Virus record (IMG/VR): IMGVR_UViG_3300034105_003474
Location: 1-64,000 of that record
Origin: a virus
Direction: 5' to 3' (one strand)
Length of the DNA stretch: 64,000 nucleotides
Below are positions 54,311-61,896 of the stretch, piece after piece. The stretch's first letter is position 1, and each line of letters opens with the position of its first letter. The notes beneath the pieces were generated by a model that did no database searches, was not told the DNA's origin, and saw only the letters and a program-made list of their open reading frames with translations. A program made the position numbers and the translations under genes.

Positions 54311-54739
54311 ATGACCGAAGTACCGACATCCGCTGTAATAGTTGCCCGCCTGCCCGAAGAGATCGTTGATCTAGTTGGGCGTTTCATTGGGGACAGCGAC
54401 ATTGACACAGACTTGGACGAGGTCAAAGTACTGATGCCTGCGAGTCCCGTTGTCTCAGCAATCGCCTCCTACTTGGGCATCTCCCAAGAAAGCCCCAGCG
54501 GGCACATGTTGGATCAGGCAAAAGCGTGGATAGATGAACAACTATTGTGGCAAGACAGAGCATCAGCCGTTCAGCAGAAACTTTCAGCAAAGTTCCCATT
54601 CACAGAAGTAGAAGCATCAAAAGGTGAAATCCCTTCATGGATGCACGCCCCATGGGCTCCAACCCTGCTGTTCCAATGGTCAGAAGCGCTAAGAGACGCA
54701 GTTTTACAAGCAGAAGAATATGTGGAGGAAGTCCTATGA
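54311..54739 (+). CDS. Hypothetical phage protein
   Basis: 142 aa. 'VPTSAVIVARLPEEIVDLVGRFIGD' and 'ASPVVSAIASYLGISQESPSGHMLDQAKAWIDEQLLW'; no known domain. A short start region (TAGTGTAGAGAT-ATG) may also be leaderless. It has an ATGA overlap with the next gene. Confidence 0.57.
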   Translation: MTEVPTSAVIVARLPEEIVDLVGRFIGDSDIDTDLDEVKVLMPASPVVSAIASYLGISQESPSGHMLDQAKAWIDEQLLWQDRASAVQQKLSAKFPFTEVEASKGEIPSWMHAPWAPTLLFQWSEALRDAVLQAEEYVEEVL

Positions 54740-55113
54740 GTGACGAAACCAACGACAATCTAGAGTTCGCTATGGGAGAAGTAGCGCGAGACCTAGAACC
54801 AACGCGTTCAAGAAGTGTTGCGAAGAAGAAGAAAGACAAAGACGGGACTGATCTGTCTTCCACAGCACAAGAACAGGTCCTGTTCCGTGCAACTGCTGAA
54901 GACAAGCAGAAGTGGGAAGAATGCGCCAAACATTTGGGTATTTCTATGGCTGAGTTCCTTCGTGTTTCCGCTAACGAAAAGGTTGAATCTGCGATGGCAG
55001 GATGCGACCACCCGTTGGCTTTCCGCCGTTCATTTCCGTGGATGGAAGAATGCTTGAAGTGCGGTGTGCGTTTACGAAACGAACAAACTGCAACTTACAC
55101 TAATCGTCGCTAA
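54736..55113 (+). CDS. Hypothetical protein with CopG-like and Cys-pair segments
   Basis: 125 aa from ATG 54736. A Lys-rich stretch, then 'EQVLFRATAEDKQKWEECAKHLGISMAEFLRVSANEKVE' (ribbon-helix-helix-like), and 'GCDHPLAFRRSFPWMEECLKCGV' as a possible zinc site. Function unknown. Confidence 0.57.
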   Translation: MSDETNDNLEFAMGEVARDLEPTRSRSVAKKKKDKDGTDLSSTAQEQVLFRATAEDKQKWEECAKHLGISMAEFLRVSANEKVESAMAGCDHPLAFRRSFPWMEECLKCGVRLRNEQTATYTNRR

Positions 55114-55116
55114 GCA

Positions 55117-55470
55117 GTGAAGCCCCGCAAACCGATAAAACGGTCGCCACTCAAACGATCAACTAAGCCGATCAAGCAGAAGTCGGCAAAGCGGTTGGTT
55201 GCTGATGTGGATAGGCGCATCTTTGTTGCGATGATGCTGAAGAAACACCCGTATTGTGTTGCGTGTCCTGTGTTCGCTGAACATGATGGGCTTGTCACTT
55301 ATGTGCGTCGCCCGTCGCAGGATATTCACGAACTTATCCGTCGCTCACAGGGTGGTTCTGTGGTGGATGAGGGGAACTGTATTGCTGTGTGCCGTCCGTG
55401 TCATACACGAATCGGGGAGAATCCGCAGTTAGCCTTTGACTTGGGGCTTGCGAAACACTCGTGGGAATGA
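55117..55470 (+). CDS. HNH endonuclease-like protein
   Basis: 117 aa from GTG 55117. Basic N-terminus; 'HPYCVACPVFAEHDGLVTYV', 'DIHELIRRSQGGSVVDEGNCIAVCRPCHTRIGE' give CxxC..H..CxxCH of the HNH/zinc-finger type. May nick DNA in packaging, homing or degradation. The stop region ends with 'LGLAKHSWE'. Confidence 0.75.
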   Translation: MKPRKPIKRSPLKRSTKPIKQKSAKRLVADVDRRIFVAMMLKKHPYCVACPVFAEHDGLVTYVRRPSQDIHELIRRSQGGSVVDEGNCIAVCRPCHTRIGENPQLAFDLGLAKHSWE

Positions 55471-55480
55471 AAGGGGATTT

Positions 55481-55618
55481 ATGTCTATGCTGACATGGTT
55501 TATGAAACTGATGTGGGTTGTATCTATGATTTCGGTAATCGGGTTGCTGTCTGTACTCGCGATGATACTGATAGCAGACTTGAAGGGTTCGTGGTATTGG
55601 AAAAAGCGTGGTTGGTGA
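55481..55618 (+). CDS. Small membrane protein
   Basis: 45 aa: 'WFMKLMWVVSMISVIGLLSV' transmembrane helix and 'GSWYWKKRGW'. AAAGGGGATTT upstream of ATG 55481. Function unknown. Confidence 0.55.
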   Translation: MSMLTWFMKLMWVVSMISVIGLLSVLAMILIADLKGSWYWKKRGW

Positions 55619-55632
55619 ACCACCCGTAAGCA

Positions 55633-55734
55633 CTATTTGCGCTTACTGCCATGCCTACGATCGTATTGAACACCTTTACGGTATAGCCACCATCCTGCTA
55701 ATACGAGTAGTAAACCTGTAACGAACTGTGTCAT
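55633..55734 (-). CDS. Single-TM micro-protein
   Basis: 33 aa: 'FVTGLLLVLAGWWLYRKGVQ' and a basic end. ATGA overlap with the gene at 55731. Function unknown. Confidence 0.5.
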   Translation of the reverse strand: MTQFVTGLLLVLAGWWLYRKGVQYDRRHGSKRK

Positions 55735-56264
55735 TGTGTTTTTCCTTTCTTGCAGAAGTCAATATATTTGGTCATTACGAAGTCTACGAACTCTGATCGT
55801 ATTGTCGCTTCACCATCGTCAATCATAGTGAACTCGGGTAGACCGTTATCGTTATAAACATATTTAGAACACTTACCTGCACTACCTCCTTCATACCCGT
55901 AGGTCGCTACAGTCAATGCTTCTGATACAGGTGTATTGGGGTTGTTCTTATACTCTTTCTCTAGGTCACCTCTCTGATAACCCGTGAGACTGTCTAACTT
56001 TTTGATACGAACATAACTATCTACAACGATACTTACAGTGTCAAACTCATCCAAACCATCGTTGTATGCGTCGCTCAACACATCAGGTAATGACTCAAAG
56101 GGATGACCATCTTTACCGCTTTGTCTGCACTCAAACAGGTCGCCCTTCTGAAACACAACGAATGACTGCATGTCTGTAATACCGTTATCTTCTTTGCATA
56201 CCTCTGTCTTGCGAAGTTGTGCGATCTTTACGATCTTGTCTGCTTCTATGTCTATGTCCATCAT
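55731..56264 (-). CDS. Hypothetical phage protein
   Basis: 177 aa from ATG 56264 (alternative ATG 56261). Acidic; 'FECRQSGKDGHPFESLPDVLSDAYNDGLDEFDTVSIVVDSYVRI' and 'EATIRSEFVDFVMTKYIDF'. The longer frame from 56306 overlaps the small gene at 56267. No family recognised. Confidence 0.55.
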   Translation of the reverse strand: MMDIDIEADKIVKIAQLRKTEVCKEDNGITDMQSFVVFQKGDLFECRQSGKDGHPFESLPDVLSDAYNDGLDEFDTVSIVVDSYVRIKKLDSLTGYQRGDLEKEYKNNPNTPVSEALTVATYGYEGGSAGKCSKYVYNDNGLPEFTMIDDGEATIRSEFVDFVMTKYIDFCKKGKTQ

Positions 56265-56266
56265 TG

Positions 56267-56428
56267 TTATACCCGTGTGCTTCTTTTGCGTGTGATTGAA
56301 CGACACGCTGTTAGTGCTTGCTCTCTTGTGTCATGTGTAGACAACGGCATGTTGTTGTTCGCTGTGTCTATTACCAACCATTTAGTGGAAGGGTATCTAT
56401 CAGGTGAGATGTCGTATCTGTAGTTCAT
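56267..56428 (-). CDS. Small hypothetical protein
   Basis: 53 aa with AGGAGCACA before its ATG: 'MNYRYDISPDRYPSTKWLVI' and 'EQALTACRSITRKRSTRV'. Stop TAA lies just before the next ATG. Function unknown. Confidence 0.55.
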   Translation of the reverse strand: MNYRYDISPDRYPSTKWLVIDTANNNMPLSTHDTREQALTACRSITRKRSTRV

Positions 56429-56499
56429 TGTGCTCCTATGAGTAGGACGATCATGGCTATTGCCATTGTTGCTATGCCTAGTAATGCGTCTGCTGTCAT
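56425..56499 (-). CDS. Single-TM micro-protein with leaderless start
   Basis: 24 aa (MTADALLGIATMAIAMIVLL, then IGAQ), one hydrophobic helix. Found only because a consensus promoter ends seven bases before its ATG and its stop shares ATGA with the next gene. Confidence 0.55.
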   Translation of the reverse strand: MTADALLGIATMAIAMIVLLIGAQ

Positions 56500-56506
56500 G
56501 TGTCTA

Positions 56507-56535
56507 ACTATATAACAGTAGTGAGTATATGTCAA
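56507..56535 (-). promoter_or_regulatory. Sigma-70-type promoter, leaderless
   Basis: TTGACA (complement of 56530-56535), 17-bp spacer, TATAGT (complement of 56507-56512), then seven bases to ATG 56499. Confidence 0.82.
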
Positions 56536-56550
56536 GTATCACCCGTAGCA

Positions 56551-56769
56551 CTATTTCTCAACACGCCACCTCAAACCATAAGACCTACGCACCGCATTAG
56601 CCTCCAACCTACGAGACCTCTCAGGCTCAGGTAACGACTCATACAGGGCAATACGCTGACGATTCTTACGCTCACGCTCATACTCCCTACGCCTCTCACG
56701 CTTAGCCCTCGTATCCTCACGATGACAACGATCCCACTCTCTCTTGTCCTCAACATTCTTATAAGGCAC
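56551..56769 (-). CDS. Charged HNH-neighbour-like protein
   Basis: 72 aa from GTG 56769. Highly charged helical 'VEDKREWDRCHREDTRAKRERRREYERERKNRQRI'. This resembles the basic lead segment of phage HNH proteins but lacks the HNH part, so it may be a truncated one. Downstream partner of the membrane gene at 56772. Confidence 0.5.
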   Translation of the reverse strand: MPYKNVEDKREWDRCHREDTRAKRERRREYERERKNRQRIALYESLPEPERSRRLEANAVRRSYGLRWRVEK

Positions 56770-56771
56770 AA

Positions 56772-56933
56772 CTAACGACCTTTAGCAAACAACTTGAACA
56801 CAAAAAGCACAACAAAAGAAATCACAACAGACGCAACAACCTCCTCAAAATGCACAACAAACACAAAATGCAACAAAAGCAACAACCAATACAAAACAAC
56901 CAACACAAACAACAAAGGAACAAGCACACGCAT
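56772..56933 (-). CDS. Small membrane protein
   Basis: 53 aa: 'MRVLVPLLFVLVVLYWLLLL' and 'VVASVVISFVVLFVFKLF', two hydrophobic helices, ending KGR. The opposite-strand ORF (Thr/Asn-rich) is its shadow. Support is compositional and from end-to-end spacing with neighbours. Confidence 0.48.
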   Translation of the reverse strand: MRVLVPLLFVLVVLYWLLLLLHFVFVVHFEEVVASVVISFVVLFVFKLFAKGR

Positions 56934-56941
56934 TACAACAA

Positions 56942-56963
56942 AACCCTTACAACATAAGGGTTA
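56942..56963. terminator. Terminator-like hairpin
   Basis: AACCCTTA-CAACA-TAAGGGTT, followed leftward by TTGTTG and rightward by ATAGG, between leftward genes. T-run is weak. Confidence 0.4.
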
Positions 56964-57005
56964 TAGGACATGTTCAGTTGGTTCATAAGCGGGGCTGTCA
57001 ACCTT

Positions 57006-57203
57006 TTAGAGCGGTTCAGGCAGGGTGGGGAGTGATGCGATAATTTTTTGTGTCGCCTTCTTTTTTTTAGGTTTATCTGACACGGGTGTGTTGGTTGTTT
57101 TGGGTTTTGGTTTGTAGGTGTTTTCTAGTTGTTTGATTTCTTTTTCTAGTTGTTTGATTTCTTTGTTTAGTTGGGCGAGTTGTTGGTCTAATGTTTTTTT
57201 CAT
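57006..57203 (-). CDS. Coiled-coil protein
   Basis: 65 aa. 'LDQQLAQLNKEIKQLEKEIKQLEN' coiled coil with a seven-residue repeat, then a Lys/Pro-rich tail. It directly follows the DUF6378 gene. Function unknown. Confidence 0.6.
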   Translation of the reverse strand: MKKTLDQQLAQLNKEIKQLEKEIKQLENTYKPKPKTTNTPVSDKPKKKKATQKIIASLPTLPEPL

Positions 57204-57520
57204 TTTGTTTCTGTTTCTGTGTGGTGGTGGATCATGTTGAGGCAGGTGAGGTAGCCGATTGTGTCTAGGAGTGTGTCGTGGTGTAGGTGTCCTTGGTCTA
57301 GGTTGGTTCGTAGTCTTGCGAGTTTGACGGAGACCATGAAGAGTATTGCGTCGTTTATGGTGAGTTGTTTTCCTGTGAGTGTTTGGAAGATGTTGATGAC
57401 TTTTGTGTAGTCGTCTTTTGGGTGTCCGTATGTGTTTTGGCGGTCTTGGTTGACGATTTTGTAGGCTTCTTGGAGGATTTCGGTTCCGGGTGTGGGCGTA
57501 TTTTTTGGTGTGGTGTTCAT
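57200..57520 (-). CDS. DUF6378-family protein
   Basis: 106 aa. 'DRQNTYGHPKDDYTKVINIFQTLTGKQLTINDAILFMVSVKLARLRTNLDQGHLHHDTLLDTIGYLTCLNMI' matches the 'R...YG.P..N......W......L......D.a..M...K.AR.........D...D..GY..c' pattern of this phage family, related to helical nucleotide-binding proteins. It is preceded by GATAAACTAAAACG. Confidence 0.8.
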   Translation of the reverse strand: MNTTPKNTPTPGTEILQEAYKIVNQDRQNTYGHPKDDYTKVINIFQTLTGKQLTINDAILFMVSVKLARLRTNLDQGHLHHDTLLDTIGYLTCLNMIHHHTETETK

Positions 57521-57591
57521 ATCGTTTTAGTTTATCTGTTGTGGGACTGTTGGGGTGGTTTATAAAAAATTTGCGCGGCGGTCAGAGGTTT

Positions 57592-58125
57592 TTAGAGGTG
57601 TACGAGTTGGTGTTCTTTTAGGGTGAGTCGTGGTCCGTAGCCGTAGTCGGTTTTTTGGGCGTTTGTAAAGAAGTTTTGGCGGGTTGTTCCACCGATTATT
57701 TGGAACTGTGTGTTTGTCCCTATGTTTTCCCATTGGGCTTTGGGCTGGTTGCACCATACGACTATGCATTGTTCTGTGTCGGGTTTCCATAAACCGTATT
57801 TGCAGTGTTCAGGGTCGTTGATTATCAGGTCTTTTTGTGATGATGTTTTGATCTCAGTTTTTTTGTTGTTTATGGTGGTGTCAAAGCCGTTGTCTGCACC
57901 TACATAGATTTCCCAATCTATTTGCGTGTTGTAGTAGCGGGAGATGATTACTTCTCCTGCTTTGCCGAGCATGATGATGCCTTTTTCTGTAGCGTTTTTT
58001 GTGTATTTGCGGTCGGTTACTTGGTGTTCGTTTTTGTTTGCTTTACAGATGTCTGTGAATCTGCGTAGTTGTAGTACTTCTCTTGCGGTGAGTTGCATCA
58101 ACGGATATTTTTTGTCGGGTTGCAT
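57592..58125 (-). CDS. PD-(D/E)XK nuclease-like protein
   Basis: 177 aa. 'GKAGEVIISRYYNTQIDWEIYVGADNGFDTTINNKKTEIKTSSQKD' contains D-x9-E-x-K (GFDTTINNKKTEIKTS), the core of a PD-(D/E)XK endonuclease. GATAAACTAAAAC precedes the ATG. Possible restriction- or repair-type nuclease, next to an HNH and a methyltransferase gene. Confidence 0.7.
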   Translation of the reverse strand: MQPDKKYPLMQLTAREVLQLRRFTDICKANKNEHQVTDRKYTKNATEKGIIMLGKAGEVIISRYYNTQIDWEIYVGADNGFDTTINNKKTEIKTSSQKDLIINDPEHCKYGLWKPDTEQCIVVWCNQPKAQWENIGTNTQFQIIGGTTRQNFFTNAQKTDYGYGPRLTLKEHQLVHL

Positions 58126-58136
58126 GTTGTTTTAGT

Positions 58137-58655
58137 TTATCTAGCGTGGGACTGTTTTTGTTGTCTGTATCTTTTTTGATATTCGCGGTCGTATGCCAAT
58201 ATTTTTTCGCGTTTCTCAGGGTTTGCCCTGTTGGTTTTCCTGCTTATTCTGATGCATTCTCTACAGATCCGTTGTTTTGTGCCGTCGGCGTTTGTTCTTG
58301 AAAATATGTTTTCGGGTGTGAATTCGTGTCCTTTGCGACAGTGTGTTTGTTGACGGTTGGTAGAACCGTGTCTGTCTTTCTTGAACATGTCTTTCATGTT
58401 GTCACTGGAGGTTCCTGCCCATAGGTGGTCTGGGTTGACGCATTGGGGGTTGTCGCAGGTGTGGCAGATGATCAGTCCGTCAGGTATTTCGCCTTTGTGC
58501 AGTATGTAACTGAGTCTGTGGGCGCTGGTGCCTTTGCCGTTGTACGACATTGCTCCGTATCCTTTAGAGTTTTTTGCTCCTGTCCATAGCCAACAGGTGT
58601 CTGTTTTTTCTACTTTTTGGTTGAACCGTTCTAGATATGTCATATGTTTTGCCAT
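58137..58655 (-). CDS. HNH endonuclease
   Basis: 172 aa. '[45 protein letters not shown]' is the HNH_3-type core (C.tC..p.CvNP.HL..gt..dN..D), with a second Cys cluster 'HCRKGHEF...RICREC'. A homing-type or packaging HNH; in this context may be a free-standing mobile endonuclease. GATAAACTAAAA upstream. Confidence 0.85.
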   Translation of the reverse strand: MAKHMTYLERFNQKVEKTDTCWLWTGAKNSKGYGAMSYNGKGTSAHRLSYILHKGEIPDGLIICHTCDNPQCVNPDHLWAGTSSDNMKDMFKKDRHGSTNRQQTHCRKGHEFTPENIFSRTNADGTKQRICRECIRISRKTNRANPEKREKILAYDREYQKRYRQQKQSHAR

Positions 58656-58667
58656 GATTTTTTTAGT

Positions 58668-59387
58668 TTATCTAGTTGCGGACTCTTTTGCTATAGCAAT
58701 ATATTTTTCGTCTATATCGTATCCGATATATCGTCTGCCTAGTTTGTGGGCTGTTGTTGTCGTTGTTCCTATACCGTTGAAGGGGTCTAGGACGATGTCA
58801 TCGGGTTGTGTTGTGAGTAGGACACAGTTTTCTACTAGTTGCGCAGGGAATGGTGCGGGATGGATGGTTTGCCGTTGCGGGGAGATGTCCCATATTTCGC
58901 CAAGGTATTTGGGGTCTATGTTCCCACGGAATGTTTTCGGCTTGTCTTTGGACAACCAATAGATGTGTTCTGTGTTTGGTAGCAGATGGTCTTTGCGTAT
59001 GTTCGGACTGTTTTTACGGTTCCAAATGATCAGTTGATATATGTGTGCTTTTGTTTTGTGTATGAATTCTGTTGGTAGTCGTGCTTGGTTGTTGTGTCGG
59101 CGGGGTTTATGGTTGAAAAAGATTGATCCGTCTGGTGTGATGACTCGGTGTAGTTCGTTGATTACTTCTATCATCCACTCTTGATATATTTTTTCTGGCA
59201 TGTTGTCGTGATATTCGTTGTAATCAATATTGTGTTTCTGCCAGATTTGATTGCTGTTTTGTGTTTTGCCGTTTTGGATACCTTTTTTGTTGTATGGCGG
59301 TGAGGTAACAACGGTGTTTATTGTGTTGTCGGGTATTTGTTGGAGTTCTCGTAGGGCGTCCCCACATTTTATAAAGTTGGTCTCCAC
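58668..59387 (-). CDS. DNA (N4/N6) methyltransferase
   Basis: 239 aa from GTG 59387. Motif IV SPPYN (29-33) and motif I 'DPFNGIGTTTTTAHKLGRRYIGYDID' toward the C-terminus: the beta-class order (SPPY before FxGxG). It would methylate adenine-N6 or cytosine-N4 in phage DNA, shielding it from restriction. TATAAACTAAACGG upstream. Confidence 0.88.
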   Translation of the reverse strand: METNFIKCGDALRELQQIPDNTINTVVTSPPYNKKGIQNGKTQNSNQIWQKHNIDYNEYHDNMPEKIYQEWMIEVINELHRVITPDGSIFFNHKPRRHNNQARLPTEFIHKTKAHIYQLIIWNRKNSPNIRKDHLLPNTEHIYWLSKDKPKTFRGNIDPKYLGEIWDISPQRQTIHPAPFPAQLVENCVLLTTQPDDIVLDPFNGIGTTTTTAHKLGRRYIGYDIDEKYIAIAKESATR

Positions 59388-59428
59388 GCCGTTTAGTTTA
59401 TACAGGCGGGGACTGTCAGGGTGAACGC

Positions 59429-59911
59429 TTACAGGTTTTGGTTTTTGAGTCTGGTTTCCCAGCCGAGCATCCCGTTTTCTCGTAATGTTTTACGCATTTT
59501 TGCTTCTTCTCGTTCACGATTTCTGCGTCCCACGAAAAGCAATGCGTGTGATCCGCTCATCGTGATTGCGTAAATGTTTTTTGTTTGACGGTTGGGAGGA
59601 TTCGGGTGGTCTGACTTTATGAGATATCCAAGTTTTGTCAGGTAGCCAAGTGATTCGTTGATGCGCCCTGAGTCATGTTTTTTGAATAAAAATTCTTGGT
59701 AGTCAGTTACTGAGAAGTCGCGACTTTTTCGGAATTGCGCATAGGTGAGGATGCGGTGCGACAGTGTTCCATATTTAAGATACTTTGAAGGGTTGGTTAA
59801 CGGTGTGTCTTCTATGCCTAATTGCCTCAGTGATTTTCGCCCTTGCGATGCAGGCTTTTTACGATTTTTTCGTGTGTCTATTCTTTTCGGCTTTTGAGGT
59901 GTGTTGTTCAT
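59429..59911 (-). CDS. Winged-helix-like protein
   Basis: 160 aa from ATG 59911. Basic N-terminus (KPKRIDTRKNRKKPASQGRK), 'LSHRILTYAQFRKSRDFSVTDYQEFLFKKHDSGRINESLGYLTKLGYLIKSD' looks like a winged helix, and a charged end. DNA-binding presumed. Confidence 0.6.
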   Translation of the reverse strand: MNNTPQKPKRIDTRKNRKKPASQGRKSLRQLGIEDTPLTNPSKYLKYGTLSHRILTYAQFRKSRDFSVTDYQEFLFKKHDSGRINESLGYLTKLGYLIKSDHPNPPNRQTKNIYAITMSGSHALLFVGRRNREREEAKMRKTLRENGMLGWETRLKNQNL

Positions 59912-59948
59912 CGCCGTCAAGTTATCGCGGTGGTAGGGTTTTCGCTAT

Positions 59949-60215
59949 ATGAAACGACAAAAACCTGCACCTAAAAAAATAAATCCGAATAGTGCAAAAT
60001 TGAATCAGGTTCGGTTGTCAGGTGAAATAAAATTTCCTAAAGAATTTGTTCCTTGGCATGTGCGCAGAGGTACGACAGAGTTTGAGTTAAGAGAATTGTT
60101 GTGTGATGCACGAGATCAGTTTTTTGATCGTGATGCAATAATCATTTTAGACTTGTTGGAAAAGCACTCTGTGAACGACCTATTTGTTGAAGGTCTTTTG
60201 GTACTGAAAGATTAA
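59949..60215 (+). CDS. Hypothetical phage protein
   Basis: 88 aa. 'MKRQKPAPKKINPNSAKLNQ', then an alpha-helical end 'LRELLCDARDQFFDRDAIIILDLLEKHSV'. It is a lone rightward gene squeezed between two leftward ones, abutting both. No family recognised. Confidence 0.55.
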   Translation: MKRQKPAPKKINPNSAKLNQVRLSGEIKFPKEFVPWHVRRGTTEFELRELLCDARDQFFDRDAIIILDLLEKHSVNDLFVEGLLVLKD

Positions 60216-60989
60216 CTAATAGTTGGCGTGTGCGTCAACAAAGTTAAGTACTCGTTCTGCTGTGGTTTCACCGTCTGTGCCGGGGTCAGATTTGAGCCAG
60301 CGGATGAAGTCATACCATTTGCGTTGCTGATCTGCTGAGTCAAACACGAGCGTGTATTGGACGATTGTCTTACTGCCGTTAGAAACCACTGCTGGAGCGC
60401 CCTGTGTGACCGCCTGATGCGTATCCGTGCCTTCTGGTGCGGTGAGTTTTGTTTCACCGTTTTCCATAAGCGTTGATATTGCTGTCGGATTACTCGGCTC
60501 ATCTGATAAGAGTGGGAATATTGGTTGGATAACTGGTGCAACATATGGTGCGTTATCTTCATGCAGATAGTCGCCTTCCATACCTGCGAGTTCTATTTCA
60601 TCCCAACCCAAGGCGTCAATCAGGTCGTCGTATTCTTCGCCTACTTCTTCAAGAAGTTCAAACAACATATCGCTGTCTGTTGTGCCAAGTTCATTTGTTC
60701 GGTTATCTGCCAAAGCGTATGCGATTGCACTAGAAATATCGCCCTCAAATTTTACGCAGGCAATTGTTTCCCAACCAAGTTTTTTAGCGGCTTCATATTG
60801 GTGATTTCCTGCAATGATTGTTGATGTTCCGTCGGCATTGTCTTTGATTACGATCGGTTTCACTTGACCGAATTCACGGTACGAAGCAACGATTGCATCA
60901 ATGTTTCCTTTGCGTGGGTTGTTTTCTAGGTGCACAAGTTTTTCTAGCGGTGTCGCTAGATGTTCTATGCTTTTATGAATACCTGACAT
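60216..60989 (-). CDS. ParB-like nuclease-domain protein
   Basis: 257 aa. N-terminal ParB/Srx fold: 'LVHLENNPRKGNIDAIVASYREFGQVKPIVIKDNADGTSTIIAGNHQYEAAKKLGWETIACVKFEGDISSAIAYALADNRTNELG'. 'NPRKG...Q.kPI......I..G...y.A...lG' is diagnostic. The C-terminal ~130 residues are unassigned. In phages such proteins often sit with a DNA methyltransferase, as here (58668), and may guide it or act as a nuclease. Confidence 0.85.
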   Translation of the reverse strand: MSGIHKSIEHLATPLEKLVHLENNPRKGNIDAIVASYREFGQVKPIVIKDNADGTSTIIAGNHQYEAAKKLGWETIACVKFEGDISSAIAYALADNRTNELGTTDSDMLFELLEEVGEEYDDLIDALGWDEIELAGMEGDYLHEDNAPYVAPVIQPIFPLLSDEPSNPTAISTLMENGETKLTAPEGTDTHQAVTQGAPAVVSNGSKTIVQYTLVFDSADQQRKWYDFIRWLKSDPGTDGETTAERVLNFVDAHANY

Positions 60990-61334
60990 TTAGGCTCCTG
61001 TTTGTATGCGAACATTGGCATTCAATGTTCTAAGTGCGTCCAAAGATGTTCGCACGGTGAGCAGTTTCTCTCGTTTAGATTTAACTAACGCTTCGCTGAT
61101 CTTATATGAATATGCTTCGTCGGAAAGTTTGTAGTCCGCCCACGCTTCACGCTCTTTGATGCTTCCTTTGGCGGCTAGATATTCTTTAGCCCAATTGCCT
61201 TTCATGAGTGCATCTTTTTTTGCGGCGTCAACAGCAAGGGTTTCAAAGGCTTCTGTTTCTTCTTCAAGAATGCCAAGCAGGCGCATAATCTCTGATTCAA
61301 TTTCTACTTGAGATATTGGTTGTGACCTACCCAT
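60990..61334 (-). CDS. Helical phage protein
   Basis: 114 aa. 'SEIMRLLGILEEETEAFETLAVDAAKKDALMKGNWAKEYLAAKGSIKEREAWADYKL' is largely helical. Similar small proteins often lie between ParB-like and RuvC genes in phages; possibly a recombination accessory. It overlaps the RuvC gene by 8 bp. Confidence 0.6.
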   Translation of the reverse strand: MGRSQPISQVEIESEIMRLLGILEEETEAFETLAVDAAKKDALMKGNWAKEYLAAKGSIKEREAWADYKLSDEAYSYKISEALVKSKREKLLTVRTSLDALRTLNANVRIQTGA

Positions 61335-61842
61335 GATGTTCTCCTGTTATCGCTGTGAAATCGCATTTTTTGAGCGCTGAAACTTGGTCTGTATTCCACT
61401 CGTATTGGGATAGTCCTAGGTATGTGAGCGTCATTTGTTCAAGGATCCAAGCGTCACATCTGTCGTTGCCGTCTCCACCTGACCAGATTATCCCCGTTTT
61501 CGCAGAGATTGCTGACATTACTTCTGATTTACCTGAGTTTCCTTTTCCTGTAGCAAATTTGGCTCTACAGGTTGGGGGTATGACCACTACTGGCACGCCT
61601 AGTTCGCGTAACGCGACTCTTACAACGCCTCCGAGTTCTCCTATGGAATGGGCTTGCGAATGTCGCGAGGCATACGAGTAGCCCTCTATCGCGACTATTT
61701 GAACACCAGCCTCTTGGGCTAGAGCCAAGATCTCGTTTCTTATCTCTAGGAGTCGTTCGGATCCTTTGTTTTTGGATCGGATGCTTGTTGTTAGACCGCC
61801 AATACTCACACCCGTGCTGGTCAGGGAAAGGTCTAAACCCAT
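61327..61842 (-). CDS. RuvC-like Holliday-junction resolvase
   Basis: 171 aa from ATG 61842 (GTG 61854 possible). 'MGLDLSLTSTGVSIGG' (first Asp), 'VQIVAIEGYSYASRHSQAHSIGELGGVVRVAL' (Glu), 'CRAKFATGKGNSGKSEV' and 'GDGNDRCDAWILEQM' (last acid pair) fit the RuvC/RNase-H fold. It resolves branched DNA in replication or packaging. Confidence 0.88.
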   Translation of the reverse strand: MGLDLSLTSTGVSIGGLTTSIRSKNKGSERLLEIRNEILALAQEAGVQIVAIEGYSYASRHSQAHSIGELGGVVRVALRELGVPVVVIPPTCRAKFATGKGNSGKSEVMSAISAKTGIIWSGGDGNDRCDAWILEQMTLTYLGLSQYEWNTDQVSALKKCDFTAITGEHHG

Positions 61843-61896
61843 TATTTTTGTCACATTTTTAAGGTTACTACAGTTTATTTGCACTAATATCTGTAT

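Noticed and set aside
56794-56988. Rightward Thr/Asn/Lys-rich ORF
   Set aside because: Composition mirrors the hydrophobic leftward gene at 56772-56933; no ribosome site.
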